This document shows, piece after piece, positions 44,801-56,830 of a stretch of 64,000 nt of DNA. Where the stretch lies: contig OX387603.1 in assembly GCA_947568835.1 (NCBI GenBank), forward strand, positions 26,994,651-27,058,650, given 5' to 3'. The position numbers were made by a program, and so were the translations under genes. This DNA comes from Protonemura montana. Lineage: Eukaryota; Arthropoda; Insecta; Plecoptera; Nemouridae. The notes below the pieces were generated by a model that worked only from the letters and a program-made list of their open reading frames with translations, did not search any database and had not been told where the DNA came from. Numbering within the stretch: the first letter of the stretch is position 1; each line of letters starts with the position of its first letter.

Positions 44801-47800
44801 ACTCTGTAACTAGTTTTAAGTTGTTTGAGGTTTTTGTCATTTCTGTGGTTGCTGTAGGTTTGGAACAACTTGGGACGTTTTGGTTGCAATTCTGCGAAGA
44901 AAAAAATTCTTGTGAAATGGGACATAAAAAGTTACTTAATTGCCCTCATAGAGTGACCTTGGGCAAGAATGAGTTTGCAAATTAGTTCCATGGTAGTCTC
45001 TTTACTAGCATTGAAGTGTTTCTTACAAAAGGACTTGGAAAAGAAGTTGTGACAGGTAAAATTGGTCCTCCAGTCTGCATAAGTGGGTTACTTTGGGAGA
45101 GAATTTAGTCCAAATTAAATTAAAATAGCTATTGGATAGCTTGGCAGCAGTTTGCTGCCCGTGGATGGTAGTTTCAAGCAGCGTTACGTTTCCAGGAATC
45201 CAACAATGGGTTTTTCCGCAAGCAGAGCCCCGTGAGTACTTGACCCGCGCATGCCGCAAGCACATAGCGCCAATCAAGTTTATAAAATAGTACACACCCT
45301 GCCTTGTGGTCCCGAGGGTATCTGGCATTCGTTGGGCCGAACAACCCGAAGGCTAACCTTTGTATTCTCCGAAGCACTGCCCGTCAGATTCGTAGAAAGC
45401 TGAATGGACGCTGGATAGAAATCTGAATGGTTGCTAGCACTGGGATTTTACCTGGGTGCTAGTAATTGGCAAAAAAGTTGTTCTATCATAAAACTTTCAT
45501 AGAGATATTATGTTTTGACATATTTTGTCCCTGTTTATGCTACGGTACCTGCACAGATGTACCCATTAACAAACGTAATCTGCATCTCAGAATATTTCTT
45601 TTTGAGGCAGTTAAGTGCAGGCGTTTGAGCTGAAATGGGAACGTGGGCAACAAGATATGTCACAATTTCTTTTGAAAACTGTAGCCAGGCAAGAGTATCT
45701 CCAAGTTGATTTGGAATTAATAATGCTTGTATTTTATTATTAGTGTTTATACAAATAAATTACTCTGTTCATTGGAAGAATTTGCAATTTAAATTGAGAT
45801 TTTAAGGTTAATATATTTCACCAGCTCAAAAATGAAAATATTTTCTAAAGTTCATCTAAAATTGAGAATAATTTCTACCGCAGCGCTATGTTGTGTGCCT
45901 AACACCTTCCATAAAAAGAAACGAAGATACCTAGGTCTTCTTACAATCTTCCGTATTTGTTGATTTTACTATTTTCAAGCTTAACCAAGCTTTTATTTTT
46001 GAATTTGTGTGAATTTTATTCATACATACTGGTTTGATAGTACATTTTACGTTAAAGAGTAGGATACCAATTAATCAGAAATATTTTGCAACGATATCTT
46101 GCCTGTGACAAAGTTGTTTGTAAAAAAAAAATGGTTCTTGATTTAAACTTAAATTCCAAAGCACGGCAAACATTTAGAATTAGAGCTAGAACTTGTTCAC
46201 TAAAAGTGGGAACTCCAAATGGGATTGATGAGTATCTATTGTAGTGGACCACGAAACTTTGCTAGTTGTGCTAGCCTGCTATTCTACAGCAGGCTAGATG
46301 CTTGAGAAATAAAACAAGCAGTCTCAATCTTACCAAATCGTCTTGCTTTTCCAGTGCATGGTTATCTATTCAAGTTAATTAACATTTTGGTATGCCGTAG
46401 ATTAAGCATGTCTGTACCTGTAAAGACAGCAAGTCACTTTCTCAAACGCTGTTTGCTATTTAAAAACTCTTCTTTGCCTTCCAAGCATTGTGGTCAGTAG
46501 CTAAAATTTCATTCCTCAGAAAACGAGGCGTTTTTATCTGCTTAAAATCTAAAGTAGTTTGTAACGTTTATTTAGCTCCAGACAGGAGTAGGCTGCGTGC
46601 TGCGTCGGGGTTTTCCTCCAACTTCCTAGGCTAGGTTAGCTTCATTACTGGAATCTCACTTATTGGTATTTTTTTGTCATTTTTTTATTGATATACATTG
46701 TCATTGTTCATGTTTTAGCAGCTGCCAACAAGTGCCTGCACCTTAACAAGCACCTTTCACCCAGGTTTTTTCTCAATTTTTGCAGGTCCATGTTGTTTCC
46801 AACAAGCACTTTTTTTAAACCATTTCACCCTTCACCTTCATCAGGTTAGAAACAAGCTACGTCTCTAAAGTCTCTTCGTTTTAATTTCAACAACACCTTC
46901 ATTTCATCGCATATCATCCTTCCTTCCCTCTTCCCTTTCACTTTGTTCCTTCCATCCAAAGCATACATTCTTTCCATGCACCTCCTTTGTTGCATTACCC
47001 AATTTTCATCACTTACCCAATTTGGCTTAATTTCTAATGGTCTTGCTAATATTATTTTCATCTTTGTATTTCCTGCCAATCTTTGTACTCATTCAATAAT
47101 TTCTTTAACTTTGCTGTATGAACATTTATGCACTTCCTGATATCAACTTGTCCTTATATCAGCTTGAAGTATGAGTTCGTGAAGTATAGGCTCGTGAAGT
47201 ATAGGCTCGTGAAGTATAGGCTCGTGAATGGTCTTGCTAGACAAAGTACGGTTATGTCAGCTGGCCGTCCATGCTGTAGGTCTAACACTCGGCTTGTGCA
47301 GGTTGCCGAGGGCCTGGATTGGAGTCTACGAGCCCTGGCCCGCGAGACTGCCAACCCGCAGGCGCTTGTTTCTCGCTGCCACCTGCACGTAGGCATCGGA
47401 CACAGTATGCGAGCAGCCGCAACTTTCCTGCGCCAGGAGAAGCAACAGGCGTCCGCAGCCGCGCTGGAAGCATTCCACAGGTGAGCTAACAAGTGGCCAA
47501 TTGCTCACTTGGACCTCAGAACAAAATCCTATTTAAGTGATGACAACGGCCTGGTTCTAGGCACGGAAAGAGGAGACAATAAACTGACAGCTGTCAAGCC
47601 ATGGTCCAAGAGACTGAAATCTCCTCCGTCCAAACTTGCCTGACCCATGAGACTTGGCAACGTAGAAAGTCTTAATTAGCAACTTTCATCGTAATATATT
47701 CTGTCGGTATCCGAATTATTTTATTTTTAAGATCTCAACCAACTTGATGTTTACTCTAAATTTATTTGGGCCACAGAGCTGTGCCAGACTTTAAACCCTC

Positions 47801-50800
47801 CTCTATTTATGGTCTTTGCTATCAATAACTTTGGCCAAGATGGTGCAAAGGTTTCGATGGAAGTGGCTTTGTCTAATTTGAACTTAATAAACAAATTGGA
47901 GGAAGCAAAAATGTTCTTTATGTACAAAGAACTACCTCACAGCCCTCTAGAGCTGATGAACTGTTTAATGACTCTGAGCCTTGAACACCACCAAACGGTT
48001 CCAAGCAGGATTCTTATTGGAATTGTTTGCCGTCTGCCTAGGGCGCAGCAAACGGACCCCAACGACCACCTGGCCGAGTACTACCTCGGCTTGCAGTATG
48101 CTCTCGGAAGCCAAGTAGCGGAGGCGACAGCACACGTCAAGGTAATGGACCACTTTGTGCCCTCGATATCTTCAACCCCCGGCATGGCACTCTAGAACGC
48201 TGAACAACCCACATTTTACAGGCAGCACTGACTCTGCGCGGCGAACATGTAGCTTCGTTGCACCTCCTGGCGCTGCTCTTGTCGGCGCAGGCCGCGCCTG
48301 CGGAGGCGCTAGCGCTGACGGAGGCGGCACTGGACGAGTTCCCGGACAATCTGAACCTGCTCTACGTGCGGGCGCACTTGGAGCTGAACGGGCCGGGCGG
48401 GGGAGAGGCAAGTCCGGCAGAGAGGGCATCTGCCCTGCATCTGCATTCAACAAGTGTCACTCTTTGTCAGGGCCAACCTTGACATCTACCCAACCAAGAC
48501 TCGCAATCACAATTTAAGAGCAGCGGCAGATTTTCCAAATAAAATCTGCAAACTCAAAATATCCTCCAGGCACGTCCTCAACGAGGGCAGGAAAATTTAC
48601 AACAAGCAAGCTACCTTAATAACTTTAGTAATAGCAACTGTAATAGCCGTAATATTTAGCAATCCTAGAAGCCAAAGATTGCCCTGCTTTTAAAAATAAG
48701 CTAGCAATATTCCTTACAGAGAACAATTTTCTAGCCTGGAAGAGTTCCTTATTCCTCATCTTGATGGAATTAACTAGCTGTATCTACGTGCACACTGGAA
48801 CCTTGACTTGATATTTAAGTAGAATATTTTTGTACAAATTGTAATTCAAAATTAAAATAAACTAAGTCCCTGACCAACCCTTGACTACGTGCATGGAAAG
48901 CTGCTCGAAAGGAAACCTAACCTCAAACTCTTTCCTTGCAACAGGTGGCGCTGCTCACTGCCAAGCACATGCTGGCGTTGTGGAAAACGCTCTACGAGGC
49001 TCAGACGGTGGCTGAGTTCCCCGCTGACCAATCGGAGCGTAGAAGTGAGACGAGGAGCGTTTTCCAGCTATATACCAACGAGATGTCGGACAAGGATTCA
49101 AGTGAGTGCCAACCATCAGCTGTCAGTCATTGGTTGGAGTCCTCTCCAGTCCTCTGCTATTTCCTGAGCTCAGGAACATGTTTGACATGCAGTTTTATTA
49201 TTGTGCTAAGTTCCCATCTTGATTGAGTGCGTAAAACAAGCCCGCCTTATTTTCCAGGCTCCCTGCACGCCAACTCTTTAGCCGCTAGCCGCGTGGAACA
49301 GGCGCTGTCCGAAGTGGCATCGTCCATCAGTTCATTTACTCCGAGACCAGGTCCCCAGCGCGCCTGGCTTCTGCAGCTGCAGGTCTGGCTGTTGCTAGCA
49401 GAGATCTACCTGTCTCTGGATCAGCTGGCCTCCGCCGCAGACTGCATCAAGGAGGCAGCTGCCATCTTCCCGTTGTCCCACCACATCATGTACATGGTAC
49501 GTACACGAAGACTTCAATACACACCAAATCTTACAAAGCATGTCGCACAACTAGAAAAAATAGTGCTAAGCTAATGAAGTGGAATGATTTTAGTATTATA
49601 ACCTCTCAAAAATGAGTACCGAACTGGATGCTATCTTTGGTGTTGTTCTAACCCAGTGAAGCTGGAACCTCTCTCTGTTTTGCTCTCCGTAAAGGAGGTG
49701 AAACTCTCTGTCCTATGTGTTAAAATTTCGTGACAGCATATTTATGTCTGGTGATTAGGTTATTTGCACCATTCATGCAAGTAGCCACCAATTGAACCTA
49801 ACATTGTTACTCGTGGGTCATGTTCTCGTATCTAAGTAATTTTCGTTTGCTTTTCAGTATAAGCTGAAAACCCAATTAAAGTAATCATCTAGATTATTAT
49901 TATGTAGGGTTGATTCTGCCCTGTATGGTTTTCACGGGACTGCGGTGACCTGTTTCAGCGGGGACTCGTGCACGAGACCAAGCAGGAGTTTGTCGACGCC
50001 AAGCTCTGTTACCAGAATGCGCTTGCCATCAACCCCACGCACATCAAATCGCTGCAACACCTGGTAAGTCTCCAGGACTCTGCAATCTGTCCCAGAACTG
50101 GATGGGTGATGGCCAACATATGTTTTGTCTGTCTGCAGGGTCTCATCTACCATTACCTGGGCAACCACTGGCTTGCTGAGAAGACGCTGAGGGACGCTGC
50201 CAAGATGGACCCCGCCTCACACCAGACCTGGTATGTTTCTGCCGGCACCTTTCAAGACCCCAAGACACACAAAGTTATTCAGGCAGGGATCACATTTTTA
50301 GCCTGGATAACATTTCTTTGCAGGACCCAACATTTGAATGAGTATCCAACAAATAAACTCACAGTTACGTTAAAAGTGACAGCTCAATTAGTATCCTCTG
50401 TTAAAAAAACTATTTGAAATGGGTTTTGAAAGCTAAGAAAAGAACAACTATATTTCCCAATGTTTTGTAACTTGTACCTGTTACTTTTTCAAGGGTGAGA
50501 GCAGTCCTGACAATTTTCCGATAACAAAAGAACCACACAAAATTATAACGATTATCTAGTTCGAGAATCCTAAATGCATCTAAATAAAATAATCAGGGTC
50601 AATAACTAAAAAACTAACGTTTTTTGTATGTTCTGAAATAAAATCCCAAATAAATTGGCGTTTTTTACTAACTACCCAATTACGTGTATGGAAAAGTGCT
50701 ATGAAGTGCTAAGGTTACATCAAGTAGACATGAGTCTAAAAACAATCAGGATCCTATGTTATGTATCTGGCTTTCATGTGATGTACTATCAATTTTATTG

Positions 50801-50984
50801 ACACGATTACGAACTACAAATCAAATCATTGTCAATGCCGTTGCATTTCAGGTACAACCTTGGCAAGGTACTGGAGTCAATGGGCGAGTTCGAAGCAGCC
50901 AGCGATTGTATGGCAACCGCTCTCGAGGTGGAGACCACCAATCCCGTGCTGCCGTTTGCCTCGATTCCCATCACCTTTGAGTGA
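38857..50984 (+). CDS. TTC7: TTC7, tetratricopeptide scaffold of the PI4K complex (15 exons)
   Basis: TTC7 bridges EFR3 and PI4KIIIalpha (with FAM126/hyccin) at the plasma membrane to make PI4P. Exons: 38857-38980, 39056-39376, 39456-39626, 39703-39832, 40147-40404, 42141-42288, 43244-43432, 47302-47480, 48042-48141, 48222-48407, 48945-49101, 49258-49496, 49959-50063, 50139-50230, 50852-50984. The phases join throughout, giving 843 residues, the same as human TTC7B. Landmarks: N-terminal SRIETDIEKSREESNWRKA, SLRIVAESYAIKGMCLEK, LTRQLAEVLLRG, ENATAIYDLLTIALVRWGH, SFERAMKFAFEEAHVW, ASLHLLALLLSAQ, ASRVEQALSEVASS, and the C-terminal TPR pair ending PFASIPITFE. The donors after exons 5 and 10 are GC (cag|gcaagt and gag|gcaagt), both supported by protein continuity. 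Introns 5 and 7 (1.7 and 3.9 kb) contain SINE and other repeat debris. Confidence 0.95.
40405..42140 (+). other. TTC7 intron 5 (GC-AG, 1.7 kb)
   Basis: Starts gcaagtaacg instead of gt and ends ttccaacag. No gene or known repeat was recognised inside; short open frames on either strand look random. Confidence 0.7.
42600..42740 (-). mobile_element. Older copy of the tRNA-like SINE in TTC7 intron 6
   Basis: Starts 'gcgcagggtattttattact' and carries 'gttgctctaggcaattgagc', the diverged counterpart of the element at 42881-43096. The B-box region is eroded. Confidence 0.5.
42881..43096 (-). mobile_element. tRNA-derived SINE with internal inverted repeats and 13-bp target duplication
   Basis: Direct repeats acatatccatgta flank it (about 42868-42880 and 43097-43109). 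The minus strand carries a tRNA-like core (about 42982-42915) with an A box (tagctcaatggttcagagca) and a perfect B box (ggttcgagtcc). It is bracketed by exact 26-bp inverted repeats (tattttattattaacaacac... at about 42877-42902 and its complement at about 43023-43048). The (TAA)-rich 3' tail is the minus-strand end. Unlike ordinary tRNA-SINEs, the tRNA part is internal rather than at the 5' end. Confidence 0.7.
46585..46650 (+). mobile_element. 5S-SINE body fragment in TTC7 intron 7
   Basis: 'gacaggagtaggctgcgtgc' and 'cttcctaggctaggttagc' match the 3' half of the SINE at 56410-56830 (gacaggagtaggctacgtgc ... cttctaggctatgttagg). Confidence 0.6.
47164..47226. repeat. 15-bp tandem repeat (about 4 copies)
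   Basis: gtgaagtataggctc repeats at 47179, 47194 and 47209, with a diverged copy before. Located just upstream of TTC7 exon 8. Confidence 0.9.
50395..50520 (+). repeat. Dispersed repeat shared with a PLRG1 intron
   Basis: In TTC7 intron 14. The strings 'gggttttgaaagctaag', 'gaacaactatatttccc', 'ttgtacctgttacttttt' and 'gagagcagtcctga' recur in the same order and orientation at 63500-63600. This is an unclassified interspersed repeat. Confidence 0.6.
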
Positions 50985-51453
50985 CTGCGCCCAGCGCCGG
51001 TCTATAGTCTACGAAACGTAGCGGATAACTCGCCGCATTCCAAAACGAGACAAGCTGTACAAATTTGTTTTACGCTCGATTTGTTGATGTTTTTAAGAGT
51101 TCAGTTCCTTATCATGAAATGATTCCTATCTTGTTAGGTGTATTATAAATATATATAATATGTATATAGATAGCGGCAGTCCTTTTATTTAGCTCAGTAT
51201 TTCAATGTTGTGTGTGTCAAGGGATTATTAAACTTTTTTTTTTCTGGTTACAGAGTTTGGTTTGTTCTTCAGTTCTGATTTCCATGTCTGCAGCTACTTT
51301 ATTTAGAAAGCCCTCAGAAAATCATTGATAAACTCAAAACTCTTTATTATGGTAATATAATTATCACATTTCCTGGTAATTGAATCAGTCAGCTCCCAAA
51401 CAGTTCGGGACAGAGTAAAAATATATTTTCATCAAATCGGCCCAGTGATAGTT
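50985..51453. other. Convergent 3' ends of TTC7 and DHODH
   Basis: The two stop codons face each other 469 bp apart. A minus-strand AATAAA (plus TTTATT 51343-51348), about 110 bp past the DHODH stop, is a good polyadenylation signal for DHODH. Confidence 0.6.
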
Positions 51454-53599
51454 TCACGGTGCCGAGTCTTTTCCAACAGCTTCGGCCACCGATTTAAATC
51501 CATCAGCTCTGAAATGCAATCAAACTCAGTCAGGTTAGCCTGCAAAGACGGTCAGCATTTGAGGGATATGTTGTCTGACACAGACCCTGCCATATGAAGT
51601 TTGGTCGCACCAAGGTTTATGTAAAAGTGCTGCCTCAATCAGTAGTAATGGCAGATAGCGACAGATGATAGGTGCACGACATTTTGGCTGTTGCCTTGTC
51701 GACGTAAGATAGGTTACAGTATCGTACCTGAGCAGCTGGTCCAGCTCCTTCTTGATGCGTCCTACGACCGGGGGGCCATGAAAGGCCAGTGCCGTGTAGA
51801 TCTGCACGAGACTAGCTCCAGCTCGGATCTTCTCGTAGGCGTCGCGGCCGGAGAACACGCCCCCCACACCTACGATTGGGACGCTACCTAAAGCACGCAG
51901 GCACGTGAGAAAATTGCCAACCTTGCTCCAACGCTTGCAAGGGACTGTCAGTTGTTCTTGGTACACTTCCGAGACTTAACTCCAGATCTTTACCGTGAGC
52001 AAAGTGAGCCTACCTTTGGTTAGCCGATACATGTCTGCAATTAGCTGCGTGGACCGATCCTTCAAAGGCTGGCCGCTAAGTCCTCCGGCTTCGTGAGCGT
52101 CCCGTCCTGTAAGATTCGGGTCCCGAGCCACTGTCGTGTTGGAGACGACGAGGCCGTCCACACGGCACTAGGGGCAAGGCAGCGCACTATTAGGCAGGGC
52201 ACGACTTGGCCATCGAGCACCAGGTTTTATCGTCCTTATTTTAGCTAAGGTTGGAGCTCTTGCTTTAAGCACAATGCAGGAAGACCTCTTATTGGTGAAT
52301 GGGGTAAAACCCAAGTCATAGGAAAGTTGCTTGTGTGTATTGGGAATTACATTTCTCACGGCTGCTCTGATTTTAATGAAAGACAGTTTTCTAGCTGATA
52401 ATCCCTTCTCTAAAGCAGGTTGCTACGAATGGAATTCTTTGAAATCTCCCTTCCTGTTTGCTATGGTCACAATGGATGCGGGGGCCGTCACTAACCTTCT
52501 TGTCGGCGATCACAGCGGCGATGTCCTTTCGTTCCGAGGGTGTTAAGTCCGGTGCCAACTTGAGCAGCAGCGGCGGTCGGTTGCCAGGCAACTTGTCCCT
52601 AGCGGCAACGAGCGGTGCTAGCAATGCAGCCAACATCGTCTTGCCCTGCCAGGCCCGCAGCCCAGGGGTGTTGGGGCTGGACACGTTGACCACCAGATAA
52701 TCGGCGACGGCCCCAAACGCTTCCACCCCCAGCACGTAGTCAGCAACGGGGTCGGCAGACAGACGGTTCTTGCCGAGATTGATGCCGACCACGGCCCCCT
52801 TGGCCCCGTTGCTCGCGCGGAAAGCCCGCATCCGTTCCAAGACCGCTGCGTGCCCGTCGCTGTTGAAACCATATCTGCCGACAGCCCAGTTTTCAAAAGG
52901 TTTCCAGGTGCGTACATCTAGCAAGCAAACTCCCAACGATGCTCGATTACCTGTTTATTATGGCCTTCTCGTCTACCAGGCGAAATACTCGTGGCTTCTC
53001 GTTACCATCTTGAGGCAGGGGTGTAACTGACCCAATCTCGACGAATCCAAAACCAATTTTGTAGAGTCCGGATATCGCCTCGCCTTGCTTATCAAAGCCA
53101 GCTGCAATTCCTATGGGGTTTGAGAAGTCAAGTTGCCACAAACTTGTTTTCTGTTAAAAAGCAAAATAGAAATATATATAAACACTTATAATGTGGTTGG
53201 TACATACATGGGACAGACCATAGTTTCTACATACCAGCGACACAGTATCCCCGTACTTGCACTTGGGAACCAATCCATACTTTGCAACGATCACGGCGAT
53301 ATGGTGTGAAGTTTCTGGCTCTAGTCGTTGGACAAGGGGCATCAAGTATCTTTCGTAAAACTGTTCGTTACCAGTGTAAATGCTGAGCCCGGAAAATACT
53401 ATCAAGCCACCCGTAGAAACGTATATCATGGAGCGGGCCTTTGCCTGATGAGAGAAGAAGAGTTGTAGCATAGAAAAAGGATTGTTGTAGTGTAGATGGT
53501 TGTTGGTAAATTGCATAAAACTAACATGTGCTACGAAGTAAGGTTAGAATAGGTAAGAATAAGATTTCAACTCACCGTAAGTTTCAGTTTCCAGCCCAT
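51454..53599 (-). CDS. DHODH: Dihydroorotate dehydrogenase, mitochondrial class 2 (7 exons)
   Basis: Oxidises dihydroorotate to orotate in pyrimidine synthesis, passing electrons through FMN to ubiquinone at the inner mitochondrial membrane. Exons: 53599-53576, 53444-53235, 53150-52951, 52874-52496, 52167-52014, 51887-51728, 51508-51454; 393 residues (human 395). The start MGWKLKLT and the hydrophobic segment [19 protein letters not shown] are the expected membrane-anchored class 2 N-terminus. Family blocks are all present: [52 protein letters not shown] (208 onward, with S211 at the catalytic-base position), [42 protein letters not shown] and [17 protein letters not shown]. All introns are GT-AG. 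Neighbour TTC7 is convergent. Complete and apparently functional. Confidence 0.95.
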
Positions 53600-54067
53600 G
53601 GTTAAGGAGTTAAGATATTTCAAGACCTTCAGTATAAGGTGCTTCGATTCACTAGAACTCGGTTCTTATTCATTTCTTAAGAACAACACATTCCTGCCAC
53701 TGATAATATTATCTGCTTGTATTTATGTCACGAATATTTGCCACCCACAGACTCAGGCACACCGCCAATCGATTGCTGAGTTGCTACATTTGTTTTAATA
53801 TTTCTTATGCAAATTTTGGACAAGTTTGAAATGTGTGTGAGTCTTAATCGAATTTTTTTCAGCCATATCTTGGTTCCGCTTATTTATTTGATGAATTACT
53901 TTGATGAATTAGAGCTCGATTCTGCACTAGTGGATACTTAGCTCGCAAAATCTAAAACGCCATCTAAAGGCACCAACTCAACATAGCGCAACGAGAAAAC
54001 AGCCTACAAAACTCATAAGCGCTAGCCTTAAAAAAAAAGTGATGTACTGAACGAGACAGCTGCCAAC
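53600..54067. other. Intergenic upstream of DHODH
   Basis: Presumed DHODH promoter and 5' UTR, then AT-rich sequence up to the 148-bp array. No other feature recognised. Confidence 0.4.
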
Positions 54068-56095
54068 AATAAAATAATTTGGTTTTCAATTATTTGCGCG
54101 AAAATTAAAGGGGGGACTCCCTTGAAATTTTCACAGATGATAGAGTACGTGATGGGCTTTCGATCCGTGATGGTCTAAATTTTTGGCCCAGCCCTGGACA
54201 AAAAAAAGCTAACTTTTACAAAATTTTTGTTATCATTTATTTGCGAGAAAATTAAGGGGGGGTACTCCCTTGAAATTTTCACAGATGATAGAGAACGTCA
54301 TGGGCTTCTGATCTGTGATGGTCTAAATTTTTGGCCCAGCCCTAAACCAAAAAAGGCTAACTTTTTCAAAATTTTTGTTATCATTTATTTGCGGGAAAAT
54401 GAAGGGGGGGTACTCCCTTGAAATTTTCACAGATGATAGAGTACGTGATGGGCTTTTTATCTGTGATGGTCTTAATTTTTGGCCCAGCCCTGGACAAAAA
54501 AAGGCTAACTTTTTCAAAATTTCTGTTATCATTTATTTGCGAGAAAATGAAGGGGGGGTACTCCCTTGAAATTTTCACAGATGATAGAGGACGTGATGGG
54601 CTTTTGATCTGTGATGGTCTAAATTTTTGGCCCAGCCCTGGACAAAAAAAGGCTAACTTTTACAAAATTTTTGTTATCATTTATTAGCGAGAAAATGAAG
54701 GGGGGGTACTCCCTTGAAATTTTCACAGATGATAGAGGACGTGATGGGCTTTTGATCTGTGATGGTCTAAATTTTTGGCCCAGCCCTGGACAAAAAAAGG
54801 CTAACTTTTACAAAATTTTTGTTATCATTTTTTTGCGAGAAAATGAAGGGGGGGTACTCCCTTGAAATTTTCACAGATGATAGAGGACGTGATGGGCTTT
54901 TGATCTGTGATGGTCTAAATTTTTGGCCCAGCCCTGGACAAAAAAAGGCTAACTTTTACAAAATGTTTGTTATCATTTATTTGCGAGAAAATGAAGGGGG
55001 GGTACTCCCTTGAAATTTTCACAGATGAAAGAGGACGTGATGGGCTTTTGATCTGTGATGGTCTTAATTTTTGGCCCAGCCCTGGACAAAAAAAGGCTAA
55101 CTTTTTCAAAATTTCTGTGATCATTTATTTGCGAGAAAATGAAGGAGGGGTACTCCCTTGAAATTTTCACAGATGATAGATCACGTACTCTATCATCTGT
55201 GAAAATTTCAAGGGAGTACCCCCCCTTCATTTTCTCGCAAATAAATGATAACAGAAATTTTGAAAAAGTTAGCCTTTTTTTGTCCAGGGCTGGGCCAAAA
55301 ATTTAGACCATCACAGATCAAAAGCCCATCACGTCCTCTATCATCTGTGAAAATTTCAAGGGAGTACCCCCCCTTCATTTTCTCGCAAATAAATGATAAC
55401 AACAATTTTGTAAAAGTTAGTCTTTTTTTGTCCAGGGCTGGGTCAAAAATTTAGACCATCACAGATCAAAAGCCCATCACGTCCTCTATCATCTGTGAAA
55501 ATTTCAAGGGAGTACCCCCCCTTCATTTTCCCGCAAATAAATGATAACAAAAATTTTGTAAAAGTTAGCCTTTTTTTGTCCAGGGCTGGGCCAAAAATTG
55601 AGACCATCACAGATCAAAAGCCCATCACGTCCTCTATCATCTGTGAAAATTTCAAGGGAGTACCCCCCCTTCATTTTCTCGCAAATAAATGATAACAAAA
55701 ATTTTGTAAAAGTTAGTCTTTTTTTGTCCAGGGCTGGGCCAAAAATTGAGACCATCACAGATCAAAAGCCCATCACGTACTCTATCATCTGTGAAAATTT
55801 CAAGGGAGTACCCCCCCTTTATTTTCTCGTAAATAAATGATAACAAAAATTTTGTAAAAGTTAGCCTTTTTTTGTCCAGGGCTGGGCCAAAAATTGAGAC
55901 CATCACAGATAAAAAGCCCATCACGTACTCTATCATCTGTGAAAATTTCAAGGGAGTACCCCCCCTTCATTTTCTCGTAAATAAATGATAACAAAAATTT
56001 TGTAAAAGTTAGCCTTTTTTTGTCCAGGGCTGGGCCAAAAATTAAGACCATCACAGATCAAAAGCCCATCACGTACTCTATCATCTGTGAAAAAT
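54068..56095. repeat. 148-bp tandem array that reverses orientation in the middle
   Basis: Units recur every 148 bp (for example starts at 54227, 54375, 54671, 54819, 54967) and contain gatctgtgatggtctaaatt, ttggcccagccctggac and ggtactcccttgaaattttc. About 7.5 units run plus to roughly 55180. At 'gatgatagatcacgtactct' the sequence turns back on itself, and about 6 units run minus to 56095. Units differ by few bases. The 60-100-residue frames on both strands are repeat artefacts, since 148 is not a multiple of three. Confidence 0.95.
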
Positions 56096-56260
56096 GCAAT
56101 GTAGTTTCTATTTGCTTTCATGTGTTATTAAGAGTGGAATATTTATGTGCTGTTCCTTTTGTACACACTTTTTTTACTGCGGTACGTTCACATAGTCTGT
56201 TAAGCAATTCCGAGCAATTCCGAGCTTTTGAAGGCGAAGGCTGAGGCTAACTTCCCACGA
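56096..56260 (-). mobile_element. Leader of the 148-bp-family element (minus)
   Basis: Reverse counterpart of the leaders at 1690-1920 and 33930-34080: 'ggaatatttatgtgctgttc', 'ttttactgcggt' and 'aattccgagcaattccgagc'. It shows that the minus half of the array lies in its original element context, while the plus half has lost its leader. Confidence 0.65.
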
Positions 56261-56409
56261 ACCGATTCTGCATCGAGCGCCTTACATTCGACCACCTATG
56301 TTGCGTTCAAGAGAAGCGGAATGCCGATCGTTTAAGGGGACGGAGTTCAGCTAATTATAAAACCACAAATAAAAACACGATAAAACACTGTTGAGCTAAC
56401 ATTCCAACA

Positions 56410-56830
56410 GTTTGGCGTGTTGGAAACTCCGCTTCTCGACAGATCACCGAAGTTAAGTAACACTGCGCGGGGTCAGGTATTGGATGGGTGACCAGGTCAT
56501 CCACATGACCAGTTCTGTTCGGGATTAGATTGAAGGGATGAAAGTTAATACAGCAACTTCATTTGCCTTGCTTATCAACCTCTCGACGGCATGGATTTGT
56601 GGAGGAATCCTGCTGTTCGAGTTGTACCGTCCTTCGGAAGGGAATTTAAGCTGGTGGTCCCCTTGGTGCTCTTCGACAGGAGTAGGCTACGTGCCGGCAC
56701 CGGGTTTCCCCTCCTCTCTTCTAGGCTATGTTAGGTGCATTATCATCCACTCATTCACCGACGCCATAAGACCAGTGCCGCAGGGCCAGTTGTTAAAACA
56801 GTGCGTCGTTAAACACCATAAATCAAGAAA
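56410..56830 (+). mobile_element. 5S rRNA-derived SINE, plus copy
   Basis: Head 56418-56495 is 5S-like (agatcaccgaagttaagtaa, attggatgggtgaccag), preserving the internal A box and C box. The body shares 'gaaagttaatacagcaact', 'tgtggaggaatcctgctgtt' and 'gacgccataagaccagtgcc' with the copy at 29020-29448. The 3' end is about 'cgtcgttaaacaccataaat' with a short A-rich tail. A 101-residue frame inside is probably not translated. Confidence 0.85.

Larger units (their letters stand above)
43433..47301 (+). other. TTC7 intron 7 (3.9 kb)
   Basis: Mostly unrecognised AT-rich sequence. A GC-richer patch at 43860-44130 contains two short imperfect palindromes (around ccctctatgtgg...acatagaggg and gtaagatgccgcc...cctcttacc), possibly an old element end. 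A 101-residue minus frame at 45023-45328 matches nothing I know. Confidence 0.5.

Noticed and set aside
54227-56054. Repeated 60-100-residue frames in both directions
   Set aside because: Produced by the 148-bp satellite unit; the unit is not a multiple of three, and both strands read open by chance.
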